Assembly (NCBI GenBank): GCA_002709225.1
Contig: PAQH01000131.1
Span: 1 to 50,378, forward strand
DNA: 50,378 nucleotides
DNA from: Planctomycetaceae bacterium
GTDB taxonomy: Bacteria > Planctomycetota > Planctomycetia > Pirellulales > Pirellulaceae
Direction of reading: 5' to 3'
Shown: piece by piece, positions 32,945 to 41,861 of the stretch
Layout of the letters: the number at the start of each line of letters is the position of its first letter
How positions within the stretch are numbered: position 1 is the stretch's first letter
Position numbers and translations under genes: made by a program
The notes under the pieces: model-generated
Told to the model about the DNA's origin: nothing
Seen by the model: the letters and a program-made list of their open reading frames with translations, nothing else
Database searches by the model: none

Positions 32945-33838
32945 GTGACCAGTTGCTCCTGCGGATCCCTTCCTGCGCTGCTCCTGGCTGTGGCACTTCT
33001 GGCGAGCCCCGCTGGCGCCGCTGCCCCGTCCTCTCCCGCCGTTGCTTCCCCGCGGATCGCTTTCCACCAGGAGGATCAAGCTCCTGCGGAACCCCCACGC
33101 GAACGTGACCACCGGGAACACGAACCAACCAAAGACGACCGCATCGGTCTTGTGATCGCGCTTTCGATTAATGCGGTGGTCATCACCCTGATCATTGCAA
33201 TCGTCCTCATTGTCCGCCGCGTCCAAAAAAAACGGGCTGAAAAAAGGACCGCCGATCTACAAGTTGTCGCGGCTGACCTCAAACTCGAGTTCCGCGACAG
33301 GGGGGATGCGTCCCTCCAACAGGCCCTCTCTGCGTTTCCGCTATTCAGTATCGGCCGGGCCCGTAAGCTGACCAATCTTTTCGTCGCCGACACACCCGAC
33401 TTGAAGATCAACCTTTTTGACTACCAGTACACCACTGGCCATGGCAAGCACAAACGAATCCGCCGACAAACAGTCGCCGCCGTCCAGTCTCAAGCATTGA
33501 CCGTTCCGGATTTCGTCATGCGACCTGAAGGAAGACTGGATCGGGTAGGAAGTTTACTGGGGCGGCAGGACATCGACTTTGACGATCACCCCGCCTTCTC
33601 CAAGGCCTTTGTGCTCCAATCAACGGTCGAATCCGAAACACGCGAGTTTTTCGACACGACCCTGTTGGACTACTTCGCGGAGCACGGGACGATTTCCTTT
33701 GAAGCGGCGGCGGGCACCTTTCTCTACTTTCGTCGCTGGCAGTACGTGGCCGCTGAGACAGAGCCGCTACGGGACTTTCTCGGCGAGGGCTATCAAGCAT
33801 ACCAGGCGATCCAGGAACGCCTAGAACGCCACGACTGA
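32945..33838 (+). CDS. Single-pass membrane protein of unknown function
   Basis: Start uncertain: GTG 32945 (297 residues) is preferred, having AAGG six bases upstream and giving MTSCSCGSLPALLLAVALLA as a signal peptide; ATG 32876 is the alternative. A low-complexity linker rich in Pro and charged residues (about 30-62) is followed by a strong transmembrane helix (IGLVIALSINAVVITLIIAI, about 64-86) and a basic stop-transfer RRVQKKRAEKR. The C-terminal 200 residues face the cytoplasm if the signal is cleaved. They contain LFDYQYTTGHGKHKRIRRQT and LLDYFAEHGTISFEAAAG, a pattern I have seen in uncharacterised bacterial membrane proteins but cannot name. It is followed by the PQQ-type propeller gene after 91 bases. 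Confidence 0.8.
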   Translation: MTSCSCGSLPALLLAVALLASPAGAAAPSSPAVASPRIAFHQEDQAPAEPPRERDHREHEPTKDDRIGLVIALSINAVVITLIIAIVLIVRRVQKKRAEKRTADLQVVAADLKLEFRDRGDASLQQALSAFPLFSIGRARKLTNLFVADTPDLKINLFDYQYTTGHGKHKRIRRQTVAAVQSQALTVPDFVMRPEGRLDRVGSLLGRQDIDFDDHPAFSKAFVLQSTVESETREFFDTTLLDYFAEHGTISFEAAAGTFLYFRRWQYVAAETEPLRDFLGEGYQAYQAIQERLERHD

Positions 33839-33929
33839 ACCAGACCACAGCGTACTCGGACGCGGCCCGGCATTTGCGTTACGTCTGACAATGACACCAA
33901 ACGACGCCTTCACTCGGACAGGAGTTCCC

Positions 33930-35189
33930 ATGCGCATCACACGCACCCTTGCATGCCTCGCCCTGACTTTTGTCGGGAACGTCACCGGATCCGCCGAAAA
34001 CTGGCCCCAATGGCGAGGGCCCAACCAAGATGGCGTCTCGCTCAGCACTGGCTTCCCAACCGAGTGGAGCGAAGACAAGAATATCTCCTGGAAGATCCAA
34101 CTTCCCGGCTGGGGCACCTCCACACCAATCGTGTGGCAAGACCGGATTTTCGTCACCTGCGACGACGATGGACAGAATCTTCTGATCTGCTTGAACCGCT
34201 CCGGCAAACAAATCTGGAAAACCACGGTTGGCGAAAGCGCTGGCAACCGGAACCGCAAGGCGAGCGGATCCAACCCGTCGCCGGTCACCGACGGCACTCA
34301 CGTCTACGCCTACTATCGCAGTGGCGACCTGGCCTGTCTCGATTTTCAGGGCACCGTCGTCTGGAAAATCAATTTGCAGAAAGCGAATGGTCGCGACTCC
34401 CTCGGCTGGGACCTGGCGACCTCGCCGGTGCTGACCAGCTCCGCGGTTGTGATCGCCGTGATGCACCAGGGTCCTTCCTATGTCACCGCCTTTGACAAGG
34501 CCAGTGGGAAAACGCTTTGGAACACAGCGCGCCGCGTTGACGCGCCGGGCGAAGCACGCGACAGCTACACGACACCTCTGGTAATCGGAAAACCTGGACG
34601 GGAGACAATAGCCGTACTCGGCGCGGACTACCTGACCGGACATGCCGCAGGTAATGGCAAGGAAGTCTGGCGCACCGCGACGCTCAACCCCCGTGGGCGC
34701 GGCAACTGGCGCTCGATTGCGTCACCAGTCTATGCCGGCGGCATGGTGATCGCCCCCTATTCACGAGGCAACACGCTGACCGCCATTCAACCGGGAAAGG
34801 GCGCGGACGGGGCCGTGTCAAACATCTCCTGGGATATCGATATCGCAGCCAGCGACGTCCCCTCGCCGATCGCCTACCAGGGGAAACTCTACTTGTGTGG
34901 CGATCGTGGTGACGTTACCAGTATCGATGTCGCCACGGGGAACGAGGTCTGGACGACACGCCTGCCTCGCAATCGCTACCCATTCAGTGCCTCACCGGTA
35001 ATCGCGGAGGGAAAACTCTACGCCACCCGTGAAAATGGCACGACTTACGTTCTGGAACTCGCGGAAAAACCGAAACTGGTGGCCACCAACGCCCTCCGTG
35101 AGAATACGTATGCCACCCCGGTCCTGCTCGATGGCAAAGTTTACCTGAGAACCTCCGACTTCTTGTTCTGCATCGCCAGTATGCCGTGA
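33930..35189 (+). CDS. PQQ-binding-like beta-propeller repeat protein, exported
   Basis: 419 residues from ATG 33930, with AGGAG six bases upstream; an ATG at 33891 is in frame but leaves no clean signal. MRITRTLACLALTFVGNVTG then forms a Sec signal, cleaved before AENWPQWRGPNQDG, the typical start of planctomycete PQQ-like propellers. Repeats with the Trp-dock pattern follow: LICLNRSGKQIWKTTVG, LACLDFQGTVVWKINL, VTAFDKASGKTLWNTARR, VTSIDVATGNEVWTTRL, TYVLELAEKPKLVATN. This fits a seven- or eight-bladed propeller like BamB or quinoprotein dehydrogenases. The residues needed to bind PQQ and Ca cannot be confirmed by eye, so enzymatic activity is open; scaffolding is as likely. It sits alone between two proteins of unknown function. 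Confidence 0.9.
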   Translation: MRITRTLACLALTFVGNVTGSAENWPQWRGPNQDGVSLSTGFPTEWSEDKNISWKIQLPGWGTSTPIVWQDRIFVTCDDDGQNLLICLNRSGKQIWKTTVGESAGNRNRKASGSNPSPVTDGTHVYAYYRSGDLACLDFQGTVVWKINLQKANGRDSLGWDLATSPVLTSSAVVIAVMHQGPSYVTAFDKASGKTLWNTARRVDAPGEARDSYTTPLVIGKPGRETIAVLGADYLTGHAAGNGKEVWRTATLNPRGRGNWRSIASPVYAGGMVIAPYSRGNTLTAIQPGKGADGAVSNISWDIDIAASDVPSPIAYQGKLYLCGDRGDVTSIDVATGNEVWTTRLPRNRYPFSASPVIAEGKLYATRENGTTYVLELAEKPKLVATNALRENTYATPVLLDGKVYLRTSDFLFCIASMP

Positions 35190-35360
35190 TGACCATCTCA
35201 TATGGCGCCCGGCAATGGCTCGCGCTCGACTTTGCAGCTAGAATCAGCCTCTTGTCGGGTCTTCTGCCGTACGTGCCTTGTCTTCCACCTGGACGGCATC
35301 CATAAATTGCTCGAGAGATCATCCTTCGGGGCCAAATCGTATCATCACCGGAGCACCACT

Positions 35361-36323
35361 ATGTCCGCACATATGTTTACACGCTTCCGTCCGACAACCT
35401 TCCTGACAACCATCGTGACCCTCGGCCTCTGCACCGCCAGCCTGACTCCCACATTAGGTCAACAAGCCCAACACCACCCTCATTCCGAACATCTCCAGGT
35501 TCTGCAGCCCTTCCTCGGGCAATGGGAATTTGCTGGAGTGGCAACTGCGGGCTCAACAATACTAGAGGGAACCGCCTTCAAAGGGACCCTCTCCGCACGC
35601 TGGATACTCAAACGTTGCGCCATCGAAGGCAAGTGGAGCCTGACGGGCGATAATGACGAAGTTCTCTCCCAGGTGCTCTTTCACTATTCCTGGGATCCAC
35701 TGAAAAAGAAAATCGTAGCGGATGCGCGAAGCAGCGAAGGCGAAATTGTCCACGAGGAACTCGTGCAGTCCGACGGGACGACCTTCGTCTTCCAGGCAAC
35801 ACATCGTCTCGAAGACGGTACTTCCAAAACCAGCACGCGGACCACCGTACTGGATCCTGACCAGCAAGGCCAGACAACCACCTGGTCGAACCAGATCGTA
35901 GGTGGACAAAAGGTCCCCGACATGAAGGTGATCTCGAAGCGTGTTCCGCGCCCCTTGATGGAGGACAGGGCCGCGGTGATCGGTACGTGGACGACCTCAT
36001 TCACGAACGACAAGGGGCAACAAATGCGCGTTGTCAAGGAAGTCAAGCGCAATCGCGAAACGGTCCATTACTATGACGCCTCTGACACCCTTACACGCAC
36101 GCACACCAACCGCTATTGGCTACAGCGCCGCGGCAACTACAACACCTGGACCTTCCCGGGCATGAAGATCGTCGCTGGTAAAGACGCCGGCACCCAGGTT
36201 CAGTTTCCCCAAGTCGCCTGGTACATCTACCATGTCGACGGCGACCACCTGAGCGAATTTCAGGGCCTGGGGGAAGCCGATGGCAAACCGCAGGTGCTGA
36301 AGTGGGCACGCGTGAAAGAGTAG
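35361..36323 (+). CDS. Secreted lipocalin-like (DUF1579-like) protein, function unknown
   Basis: 320 residues from ATG 35361, with GGAG eight bases upstream; the frame is open back to 35202 but that part looks non-coding. A signal peptide (about 1-35, ending TLGQQAQ) precedes two similar beta-rich halves. The first (about 45-180) starts LQPFLGQWEFAGVATAGSTI and contains KRCAIEGKWSLTGDND and LFHYSWDPLKKKIVAD; the second (about 200-320) starts AVIGTWTTSFTNDKGQQMRV. 'GxWxxxG' followed by antiparallel strands is like DUF1579 or lipocalin-type proteins of planctomycetes. This suggests a small-molecule binding barrel, perhaps duplicated. No catalytic motif is seen. A hairpin follows, and the next gene is convergent. 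Confidence 0.75.
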   Translation: MSAHMFTRFRPTTFLTTIVTLGLCTASLTPTLGQQAQHHPHSEHLQVLQPFLGQWEFAGVATAGSTILEGTAFKGTLSARWILKRCAIEGKWSLTGDNDEVLSQVLFHYSWDPLKKKIVADARSSEGEIVHEELVQSDGTTFVFQATHRLEDGTSKTSTRTTVLDPDQQGQTTTWSNQIVGGQKVPDMKVISKRVPRPLMEDRAAVIGTWTTSFTNDKGQQMRVVKEVKRNRETVHYYDASDTLTRTHTNRYWLQRRGNYNTWTFPGMKIVAGKDAGTQVQFPQVAWYIYHVDGDHLSEFQGLGEADGKPQVLKWARVKE

Positions 36324-36352
36324 AAACACCCGCATCACCTTAAACGCAAATC

Positions 36353-36372
36353 CCGGTGTTGCCAGTCACCGG
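36353..36372. terminator. Hairpin between convergent genes
   Basis: CCGGTG (36353-36358), loop ttgccagt, CACCGG (36367-36372), between the stop at 36323 (plus) and the Dabb stop at 36458 (minus). No T-run. Confidence 0.35.
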
Positions 36373-36457
36373 AACGCTCCACCCGACATACCGGTCGTTC
36401 CTGATGGCTCACGGCTCGCGCACCGCTGCGGAAGTGACCGTTCCTACAACGGACGCC

Positions 36458-36853
36458 TCACTCTTTCGTGTTGTAGTCAAAAACCAGGACATCGCTGAGA
36501 TGGGGACCCACCAACTTGACGAATTCCTGGTGAGCGGGGTGGGGCAGGTATACGGCCCGACCCGCTTTATCGCGAAAGGAGACGACGAAACCGTGCGTAA
36601 ACCCCTTGGTCTTATTTTCCACACTGACGTCAGTGCCCCACTCAAAGCCCACGATCGAGTCGATTTTTGAGGGCAAGGCCGCGAACGCCGCCGCGATTTC
36701 TTTGACTTTTGCGGGTGGAGTGGCGTCTTTGAATTGAAAGAGCACCACGTGCCGTAACACCGATTTCCGCGACGCCTTCTCCCCTCCGTTTGTCCAGGCC
36801 ACGGCTGCCAATGCCAGCACGACCACCAGATAAGCTGCACGCCTGCTTGTCAT
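36458..36853 (-). CDS. Dabb (stress-responsive alpha/beta barrel) domain protein, exported
   Basis: 131 residues from ATG at 36853 on the minus strand, with AGGAG directly before it and AGGGGG further upstream; the frame stays open to 36943. MTSRRAAYLVVVLALAAVAW is a signal peptide or anchor. From about residue 33 the Dabb ferredoxin-like fold is clear: VLRHVVLFQFKDATPPAKVK, 'ALPSKIDSIVGFEWGTDVS', 'FTHGFVVSFRDKAGRAVYLP', 'HPAHQEFVKLVGPHLSDVLV' and FDYN. The His in LRHVVLF is the family's conserved one. Dabb proteins form dimeric barrels and some act on polyketide or aromatic substrates; most planctomycete copies are uncharacterised. It is divergent from the VTT-family gene. Confidence 0.9.
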   Translation of the reverse strand: MTSRRAAYLVVVLALAAVAWTNGGEKASRKSVLRHVVLFQFKDATPPAKVKEIAAAFAALPSKIDSIVGFEWGTDVSVENKTKGFTHGFVVSFRDKAGRAVYLPHPAHQEFVKLVGPHLSDVLVFDYNTKE

Positions 36854-37264
36854 CTCCTGTCCCCCTTTCGCGAGAGTTCGTCTGATTTCCGCGATTTTCG
36901 ACGCAGTGCGCGCGAAAACCAAGCGGCCCGCACCCGGCCTCACTGCGCCAAACTAGCGCGAATCCGCCACCGGAGCGGACGAGAAGCACTCCGGCCAGCC
37001 TTCCGCCTGGTGCATACTAGTATCAATCCGATCCACAGGAAACCGCTGGGACCTGATCCCACCAGGGAGAATGCGCACCTCCGTTTGACCGGGGATTCTG
37101 TTACGATAACAACATCGTTGTGAAGCAAACCGCCTCACAGAGAACCAGCCGACAGAGTCTCCTTTGCGCGACGTCACAGCCTATTTGCACGCGTCCCACC
37201 GCTGGTTTTTTGGGCACCGCCGAAACCGCACAGTTTTCTTCGATCTTTTCCGCTTCCTTCACTC
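36854..37264. promoter_or_regulatory. Divergent intergenic region without a gene
   Basis: About 410 bases between the minus-strand Dabb gene and the VTT-family gene. TTGACC (37085-37090) and TACGAT (37102-37107) are present but only 11 bases apart, too close for a standard promoter. A 350-codon frame from 37120 covers part of this region but overlaps the true VTT gene in the wrong frame. Confidence 0.35.
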
Positions 37265-38020
37265 ATGCAGCCAGCCTACCGCTCTGCGACGCCTGGAAAA
37301 ATCGCCAACCTTCTCCTGTTGCCCTGTGTCCTGCTGGCTTTGGCCACCGTCCTGTGGTCCTTTTCAACGGGTGGGCTAGTGGCAACTCTTTTCAGCGGTT
37401 CGCTGTCGCCCGATGCCAAAGTAGGCCACCTGCGCGACTTTGTTCTCTCTTTTGGCACGGCGGCACCCATCGCATACATCCTGCTGACGACCGTGGAAGT
37501 CGTCATCGCGCCACTTCCTGGGCTGCTTCTGTATGCTCCTGGAGGCATCATCTTCGGTGGCTTTTGGGGCGGATTCCTGTCCTTGGCGGGGAATATGCTT
37601 GGCTCCGCGATTGCCTGCCACTTGACGCGATCGTTGCACGGCTCATACGTCACGCGTCTCCGCCAGAAACAGTCCCTGCAACGCCTTCAGCGCGGTCTCG
37701 CGGACCACGGTCTGTTGGTAGTCTTCCTGCTGCGAGTGAACCCACTCACCTCTTCCGACCTGGTTTCCTATGCGGCCGGATTGACATCACTGCCTACCTG
37801 GAAAGTCTGCCTCGGGACCGGGCTGGGGATGGCACCCCTTTGCTGGCTGCAAGCCTACGCCGCCGATGGACTCATGCAGACTTACCCCCAACTACTTTAT
37901 CCGTTGGTCCTCTTAGGCGTCCTTTATCTGCTGGCGGCCACCGTGATCCTGTGGCGCACCTTCCGCAACCCCACAGATCCACCGGCCAAGCCAGCGAACA
38001 GTCAGTCTGCGCCCCCTTGA
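37265..38020 (+). CDS. VTT (TVP38/TMEM64, DedA-like) inner-membrane protein
   Basis: 251 residues from ATG 37265, no clear Shine-Dalgarno. About five to six hydrophobic helices are visible: KIANLLLLPCVLLALATVLW, the DFVLSFGTAAPIAYILLTTV segment, the PLPGLLLYAPGGIIFGGFWG re-entrant region, LSLAGNMLGSAIACHLTR, 'LLVVFLLRVNPLTSSDLVSYAAG' (about 150-172) and a C-terminal LLYPLVLLGVLYLLAATVIL. The glycine-rich 'PGGIIFGGFWG' and the 'LRVNPL..SDLVSYAAG' order are the marks of the VTT domain, known from lipid scramblases and undecaprenyl-phosphate or phospholipid transport. Substrate unknown. It is on its own, with a decayed gene downstream on the other strand. Confidence 0.9.
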   Translation: MQPAYRSATPGKIANLLLLPCVLLALATVLWSFSTGGLVATLFSGSLSPDAKVGHLRDFVLSFGTAAPIAYILLTTVEVVIAPLPGLLLYAPGGIIFGGFWGGFLSLAGNMLGSAIACHLTRSLHGSYVTRLRQKQSLQRLQRGLADHGLLVVFLLRVNPLTSSDLVSYAAGLTSLPTWKVCLGTGLGMAPLCWLQAYAADGLMQTYPQLLYPLVLLGVLYLLAATVILWRTFRNPTDPPAKPANSQSAPP

Positions 38021-39057
38021 CGCTAGCATTCGCCGGCGGTCCACTCACGTTCCGCGGGCAATTGCGGCACCGTTCTGCAGCAACGGCTCAAAGCAGCCAA
38101 TGTCCTCACCCAACGAACGGGAAACCCGCAAGACAATTCCTTGCTCGTCGCAAACAAAACCACTGCGTTTGAGACGACTCACGATCGCCTCCGCGATCGG
38201 ACCACTCTCCAATAGCGATTCCACGGCTTGGATGTTGCTGCCGAACAGCGAGCACCCTCAGCCCCGCTACCCACGCACCATTACGGACCCGCCAGTCCCG
38301 ATAGGTGCGACACATCCTGCACGCCAACCCAACACATTAGCGCGGACGCCATACCGCCGCGAACATCCCCCCTCAAGGTGAAACACACCTCGGCTGGAGC
38401 GTCCAATTGTGCGGTGAGAAATGCCACCTCCGCTGCCCCGCTAGGGACCTACCACAAGCCGTCCGTAAAGACGGTCCTCCCGAATGAATCCATCAGCGCG
38501 CAACCTGATCTGGTCCGTAAACACCACCAGAACTCTGCCGCCATGCAATTGGATCGCCTGAGACAACTGCACCAGGCTGAACGCGGTCGTGGACTGCGGT
38601 TGACGGGCCACCTATCCACCAAGCGTCTTTCGGCCAAGGGGTAGCGTTTCCGCAGCCAGCCCGTCCGACCAATTGGTAATGCGGCACTCAGCAACCTGGA
38701 CAGCGGCCTTCCGACATGCTCGACCGCGCAGGGACACTTCGCTTCCCACCCCGACTCTCATCCGAGTCCGCCTTGCGCCAACCGTGTTTGCTGAGGCATG
38801 ACCGCTTCCGCGTTGCTGCTCGTCAACCAGGTCGCTTCGTCCAGCGGTGCGGCCCTACCATCGCGCACCGTCACCGATCGCAGAATCCCAATGCGAGATA
38901 CCACGTTGCCTACCGAGAATCGGCGCCGAAAATACGCTATGCTGGCAGCCATGTCGTGGATGCAACCACAAGTTCCGCCGCGCAGCCCCGTAACGATGTG
39001 TCCGCCGCCGCGGACGGAACGTTATCTCGTGTTACCGTTCAGCCGAACTCAGTTTGA
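38021..39057. other. 1-kb region with no intact gene
   Basis: Apart from the minus-strand remnant (38045-38952), no frame on either strand has convincing protein character. The plus-strand frames at 38100, 38228, 38716 and 38798 look like shadows, with Arg/Pro/Ser-rich random composition. The TATGCT at 38938-38943 is the only promoter-like element noticed before the gene at 39058. Confidence 0.5.
38045..38952 (-). pseudogene. Decayed gene of unknown family (several frame changes)
   Basis: The minus strand holds protein-like stretches in different frames. One runs from ATG 38952: IGILRSVTVRDGRAAPLDEA then ATWLTSSNAEAVM, ending at a TGA near 38758. Another, near 38300-38440, reads EVAFLTAQLDAPAEVCFTLR and continues GDVRGGMASALMCWVGVQDV to a stop. 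A third, 38045-38254, reads NIQAVESLLESGPIAEAIVS, RLKRSGFVCDEQGIVLRVSR, and SLGEDIGCFEPLLQNG before TGA. Composition of these pieces is globular-protein-like and the interruptions by stops and shifts suggest one broken gene. I do not recognise the family; the first piece faintly recalls short 'EAxWLxSxDxxxML' planctomycete N-terminal domains. Confidence 0.5.
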
Positions 39058-41790
39058 TTGAAAAGAACCGCTTCATTGAAAAGAACCGCCGTGATACAGA
39101 TCTCCAGTCACCGCCTACTTCTCCCGTTCTACGTCGCCTCCGTGGCGCTCGTCTGCGTGTTGGACCGGCCGCTGCCGGCTGCCAAACTAACTCTGTCACC
39201 CGGCGACCATATCTGCCTCGTTGGCAATGCGTTGGGTGAACGCATGCAACACCAAAATTGGTGGGAAACCCTCCTACACCGCCGCTTTCCTGAGCACCAA
39301 CTCGTCGTCCGCAACCTCTGTTTCCCGGGCGACGAGCCGCGGACACGGATTCGTTCGGAAAATTTTGGCAGTCCACACAAACATCTCAAACACAGTGGCG
39401 CTACCGCGGTCCTCTTTTTCTTTGGATTCAACGAGTCGTTTGCCGGCGCAGCTGGCCTGCCTGCCTTCAAGGGCGATCTCACCAGGCTCATCGGAGAAAC
39501 AAAACAGCAAGACTACAGCGGGCGTGGCGCGCCACAGATCGTGCTGGTGTCGCCAATCGCGTTTGAAAATACGGGCGACCGCAACTTACCCAGCGGAAAG
39601 GAACACAACGCCCGACTGAAGATGTATACCGAGGTCATGTCCTCGGTAGCCCGCAGCACGCAAGTCGGCATGGTCGACCTGTTCCGTGTTACCAGCGAGC
39701 TTTTCGACCAAAACCCCAAACGGCTTACACTCAACGGCGCCCACCTGAATTCCAGCGGCTACCAAGCCCTGGCCCCCCTCTTCATGGCGGAGCTGTTTGG
39801 CGACGCAAGCACGCACATCGACCAGCCGCTGAGGACCGCAGTGGCGGACAAGAATTTCCACTGGTGGCATCGGTATCGCGCCGTCAATGGCTATTCCATC
39901 TACGGCAGTCGAGGTGCGGCCGGTTCGGACGGAACCTACAACAATACCGATGTCATGGAACGCGAACGGGCCGTCTTGGACCAAATGACGGCCAACCGCG
40001 ATCAGCGCATCTGGGCAATAGCGTCGGGAAGACCAATTTCCCCGGCGGTGGATGATACCAACACCCTCCCTTTTATCACTCCCAAAACCAACGTGGGCGG
40101 GGCGGACGATCCCAACCGCAAAACGGGAAAACTCGGGTCGCTTGACTATCTGTCAGCGGCGGAGCAGCAGAAACGCTTCACCCTGGCGCCGGGATATGAA
40201 ATTCAACTCGTCGCGTCCGAGGAGCAGTTCCCCGAACTGGCCAACCCGGTTGCCCTTAATTTTGACAATCGAGGCCGTCTCTGGGTCTCGACGATGCCGT
40301 CCTACCCTCATTGGCAACCAAAATCTCCCATGGACGACAAGTTGCTGATCTTCGAGGACCCCGACCGTGATGGGCGTGCCGATAAATGCATCGTTTTTGC
40401 CCGCGGCCTGCACCAACCCACGGGATTTGAGATTGGCAATGGTGGGGTTTACGTAGCCCAACAGCCCGACATTCTTTTCCTGGAAGACCGCAACGGAGAC
40501 GACGTAGCCGACACCCGAACTCGCAAATTGATTGGTTTTGACACTGCTGACTCGCATCACGGCATTGCGGCGTTTGAATGGGGGCCCGGTGGCGGCCTCT
40601 ATTTCCAGGAAGGTACGTTCAAATTTTCCCAGGTCGAAAGCCCTTACGGCCTCACGCGACTTCACGAAGCCGGAGTGTGGCGTTACGACCCGCGCACTGA
40701 AAAGTTTGGAGTCCACGCCTCCCTGGCGTTTGCCAATCCGTGGGGCCACGTCTTCGACCGCTGGGGACAGAACTTTATCGCCGATGCGTCACCCGGATTC
40801 AGCTATTGGGCCGCCCCCTTGACGGGCAAGATCGACTTTCCCCTCAAGCACCCGGGAGGATCGCAACACCGGCGAATCGCCACACAGACGGGTGGCGACC
40901 CTCAATTCCAATTCCCCACATTTTACCGCAAACGAACCCGCCCGTCCGCCGGCTGCTTGATTGTCTCCAGTCAGCACTTTCCGCCAGCTGCTCAGGGCAA
41001 TTTCCTGTTGTGTAATTGCATTGGGGAACGTTCCATCTTGCAACACACCATGGAGGAAAAAGGGTCTGGATTCCTGGGCCAAGAGATCGAGCCACTTGTT
41101 TCCTGCGCCGATGGAAATTTCCGGCCCATCGACCTGCAATTCGCGGCGGATGGTTCACTCTATATTGTCGATTGGCACAACGCTCTGATCGGACATCTCC
41201 AGCACAACTTGCGGGAACCAAACCGGGACCACAGCCATGGTCGCATCTGGCGCATCAAGCACAAAACGCGGCCGTTGCTTAACCCGCCCAAAATCGGAGG
41301 GCAGCCGGCACCGGTTCTTCTTGATCTTTTGAAAGCTCGCGATGACCGCACCCGCTACCGCGCTCGTCGTGAACTGGCGCAGATCCCCACAGACCAAGTC
41401 GTGCCGGCGCTGGACACCTGGAGCGCGGCCCTCACGCCCGGCCACCCCGGCTACGAGCACCATCTCCTCGAGGCCCTGTGGATGTTTCAAACCCACAATG
41501 TCGTGCGCCCCAAGCTGTTAACAACTCTCCTGGAAACCAAGGACCACCGCGCCCGCGCCGCCGCCACACGTGTTCTCTCCTTTTGGCTCGATCAGATCGA
41601 CCAGCCATTACAATGGCTGCAACCACGCATCAACGACCCCCACCCACGCGTGCGATTGGAGGCGATCCGCGCGTTGACCTTTCTGGAAGGTGACGCCGTA
41701 GTGGAACTTGCCCTCGAAGTCCTGAACCACGACATGGACGACTACTTGCAATACACCCTCGACGAGGCCATGCGTCACTGGGAACAGTAG
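39058..41790 (+). CDS. PVC-type SGNH/membrane-bound dehydrogenase-like/HEAT protein, lacking its cytochrome domain
   Basis: About 910 residues. Starts are TTG 39058, TTG 39076 or GTG 39091, the first two created by an 18-bp in-frame near-repeat (KRTASL/KRTAV). A signal peptide covers RLLLPFYVASVALVCVLDRP. Residues about 45-265 are an SGNH hydrolase-like domain (GDHICLVGNALGERMQHQNW, VVRNLCFPGDEPRTR, FFFGFNESFAG, LNGAHLNSSGYQALA). Residues about 370-745 form the TIGR02604-type propeller (LVASEEQFPELANPVALNFD, KLLIFEDPDRDGRADK, FANPWGHVFDRWGQNF, FRPIDLQFAADGSLYIVDWH). HEAT repeats follow to the end. In the usual single-chain family, a cupredoxin and a CxxCH cytochrome domain come next; here they are in the following gene, 71 bases on. 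Confidence 0.9.
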   Translation: MKRTASLKRTAVIQISSHRLLLPFYVASVALVCVLDRPLPAAKLTLSPGDHICLVGNALGERMQHQNWWETLLHRRFPEHQLVVRNLCFPGDEPRTRIRSENFGSPHKHLKHSGATAVLFFFGFNESFAGAAGLPAFKGDLTRLIGETKQQDYSGRGAPQIVLVSPIAFENTGDRNLPSGKEHNARLKMYTEVMSSVARSTQVGMVDLFRVTSELFDQNPKRLTLNGAHLNSSGYQALAPLFMAELFGDASTHIDQPLRTAVADKNFHWWHRYRAVNGYSIYGSRGAAGSDGTYNNTDVMERERAVLDQMTANRDQRIWAIASGRPISPAVDDTNTLPFITPKTNVGGADDPNRKTGKLGSLDYLSAAEQQKRFTLAPGYEIQLVASEEQFPELANPVALNFDNRGRLWVSTMPSYPHWQPKSPMDDKLLIFEDPDRDGRADKCIVFARGLHQPTGFEIGNGGVYVAQQPDILFLEDRNGDDVADTRTRKLIGFDTADSHHGIAAFEWGPGGGLYFQEGTFKFSQVESPYGLTRLHEAGVWRYDPRTEKFGVHASLAFANPWGHVFDRWGQNFIADASPGFSYWAAPLTGKIDFPLKHPGGSQHRRIATQTGGDPQFQFPTFYRKRTRPSAGCLIVSSQHFPPAAQGNFLLCNCIGERSILQHTMEEKGSGFLGQEIEPLVSCADGNFRPIDLQFAADGSLYIVDWHNALIGHLQHNLREPNRDHSHGRIWRIKHKTRPLLNPPKIGGQPAPVLLDLLKARDDRTRYRARRELAQIPTDQVVPALDTWSAALTPGHPGYEHHLLEALWMFQTHNVVRPKLLTTLLETKDHRARAAATRVLSFWLDQIDQPLQWLQPRINDPHPRVRLEAIRALTFLEGDAVVELALEVLNHDMDDYLQYTLDEAMRHWEQ

Positions 41791-41861
41791 CCAGCGTCGG
41801 AATGCGGTTTCGTAGCGGACCCCGGCCCACTGTCAGCCATTACTACCACTAACACCTGCCA

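Noticed and set aside
37120..38172. 350-codon plus-strand frame
   Set aside because: Out of frame with the VTT-family membrane protein at 37265-38020; Arg/Ser/Pro-rich with no helices.
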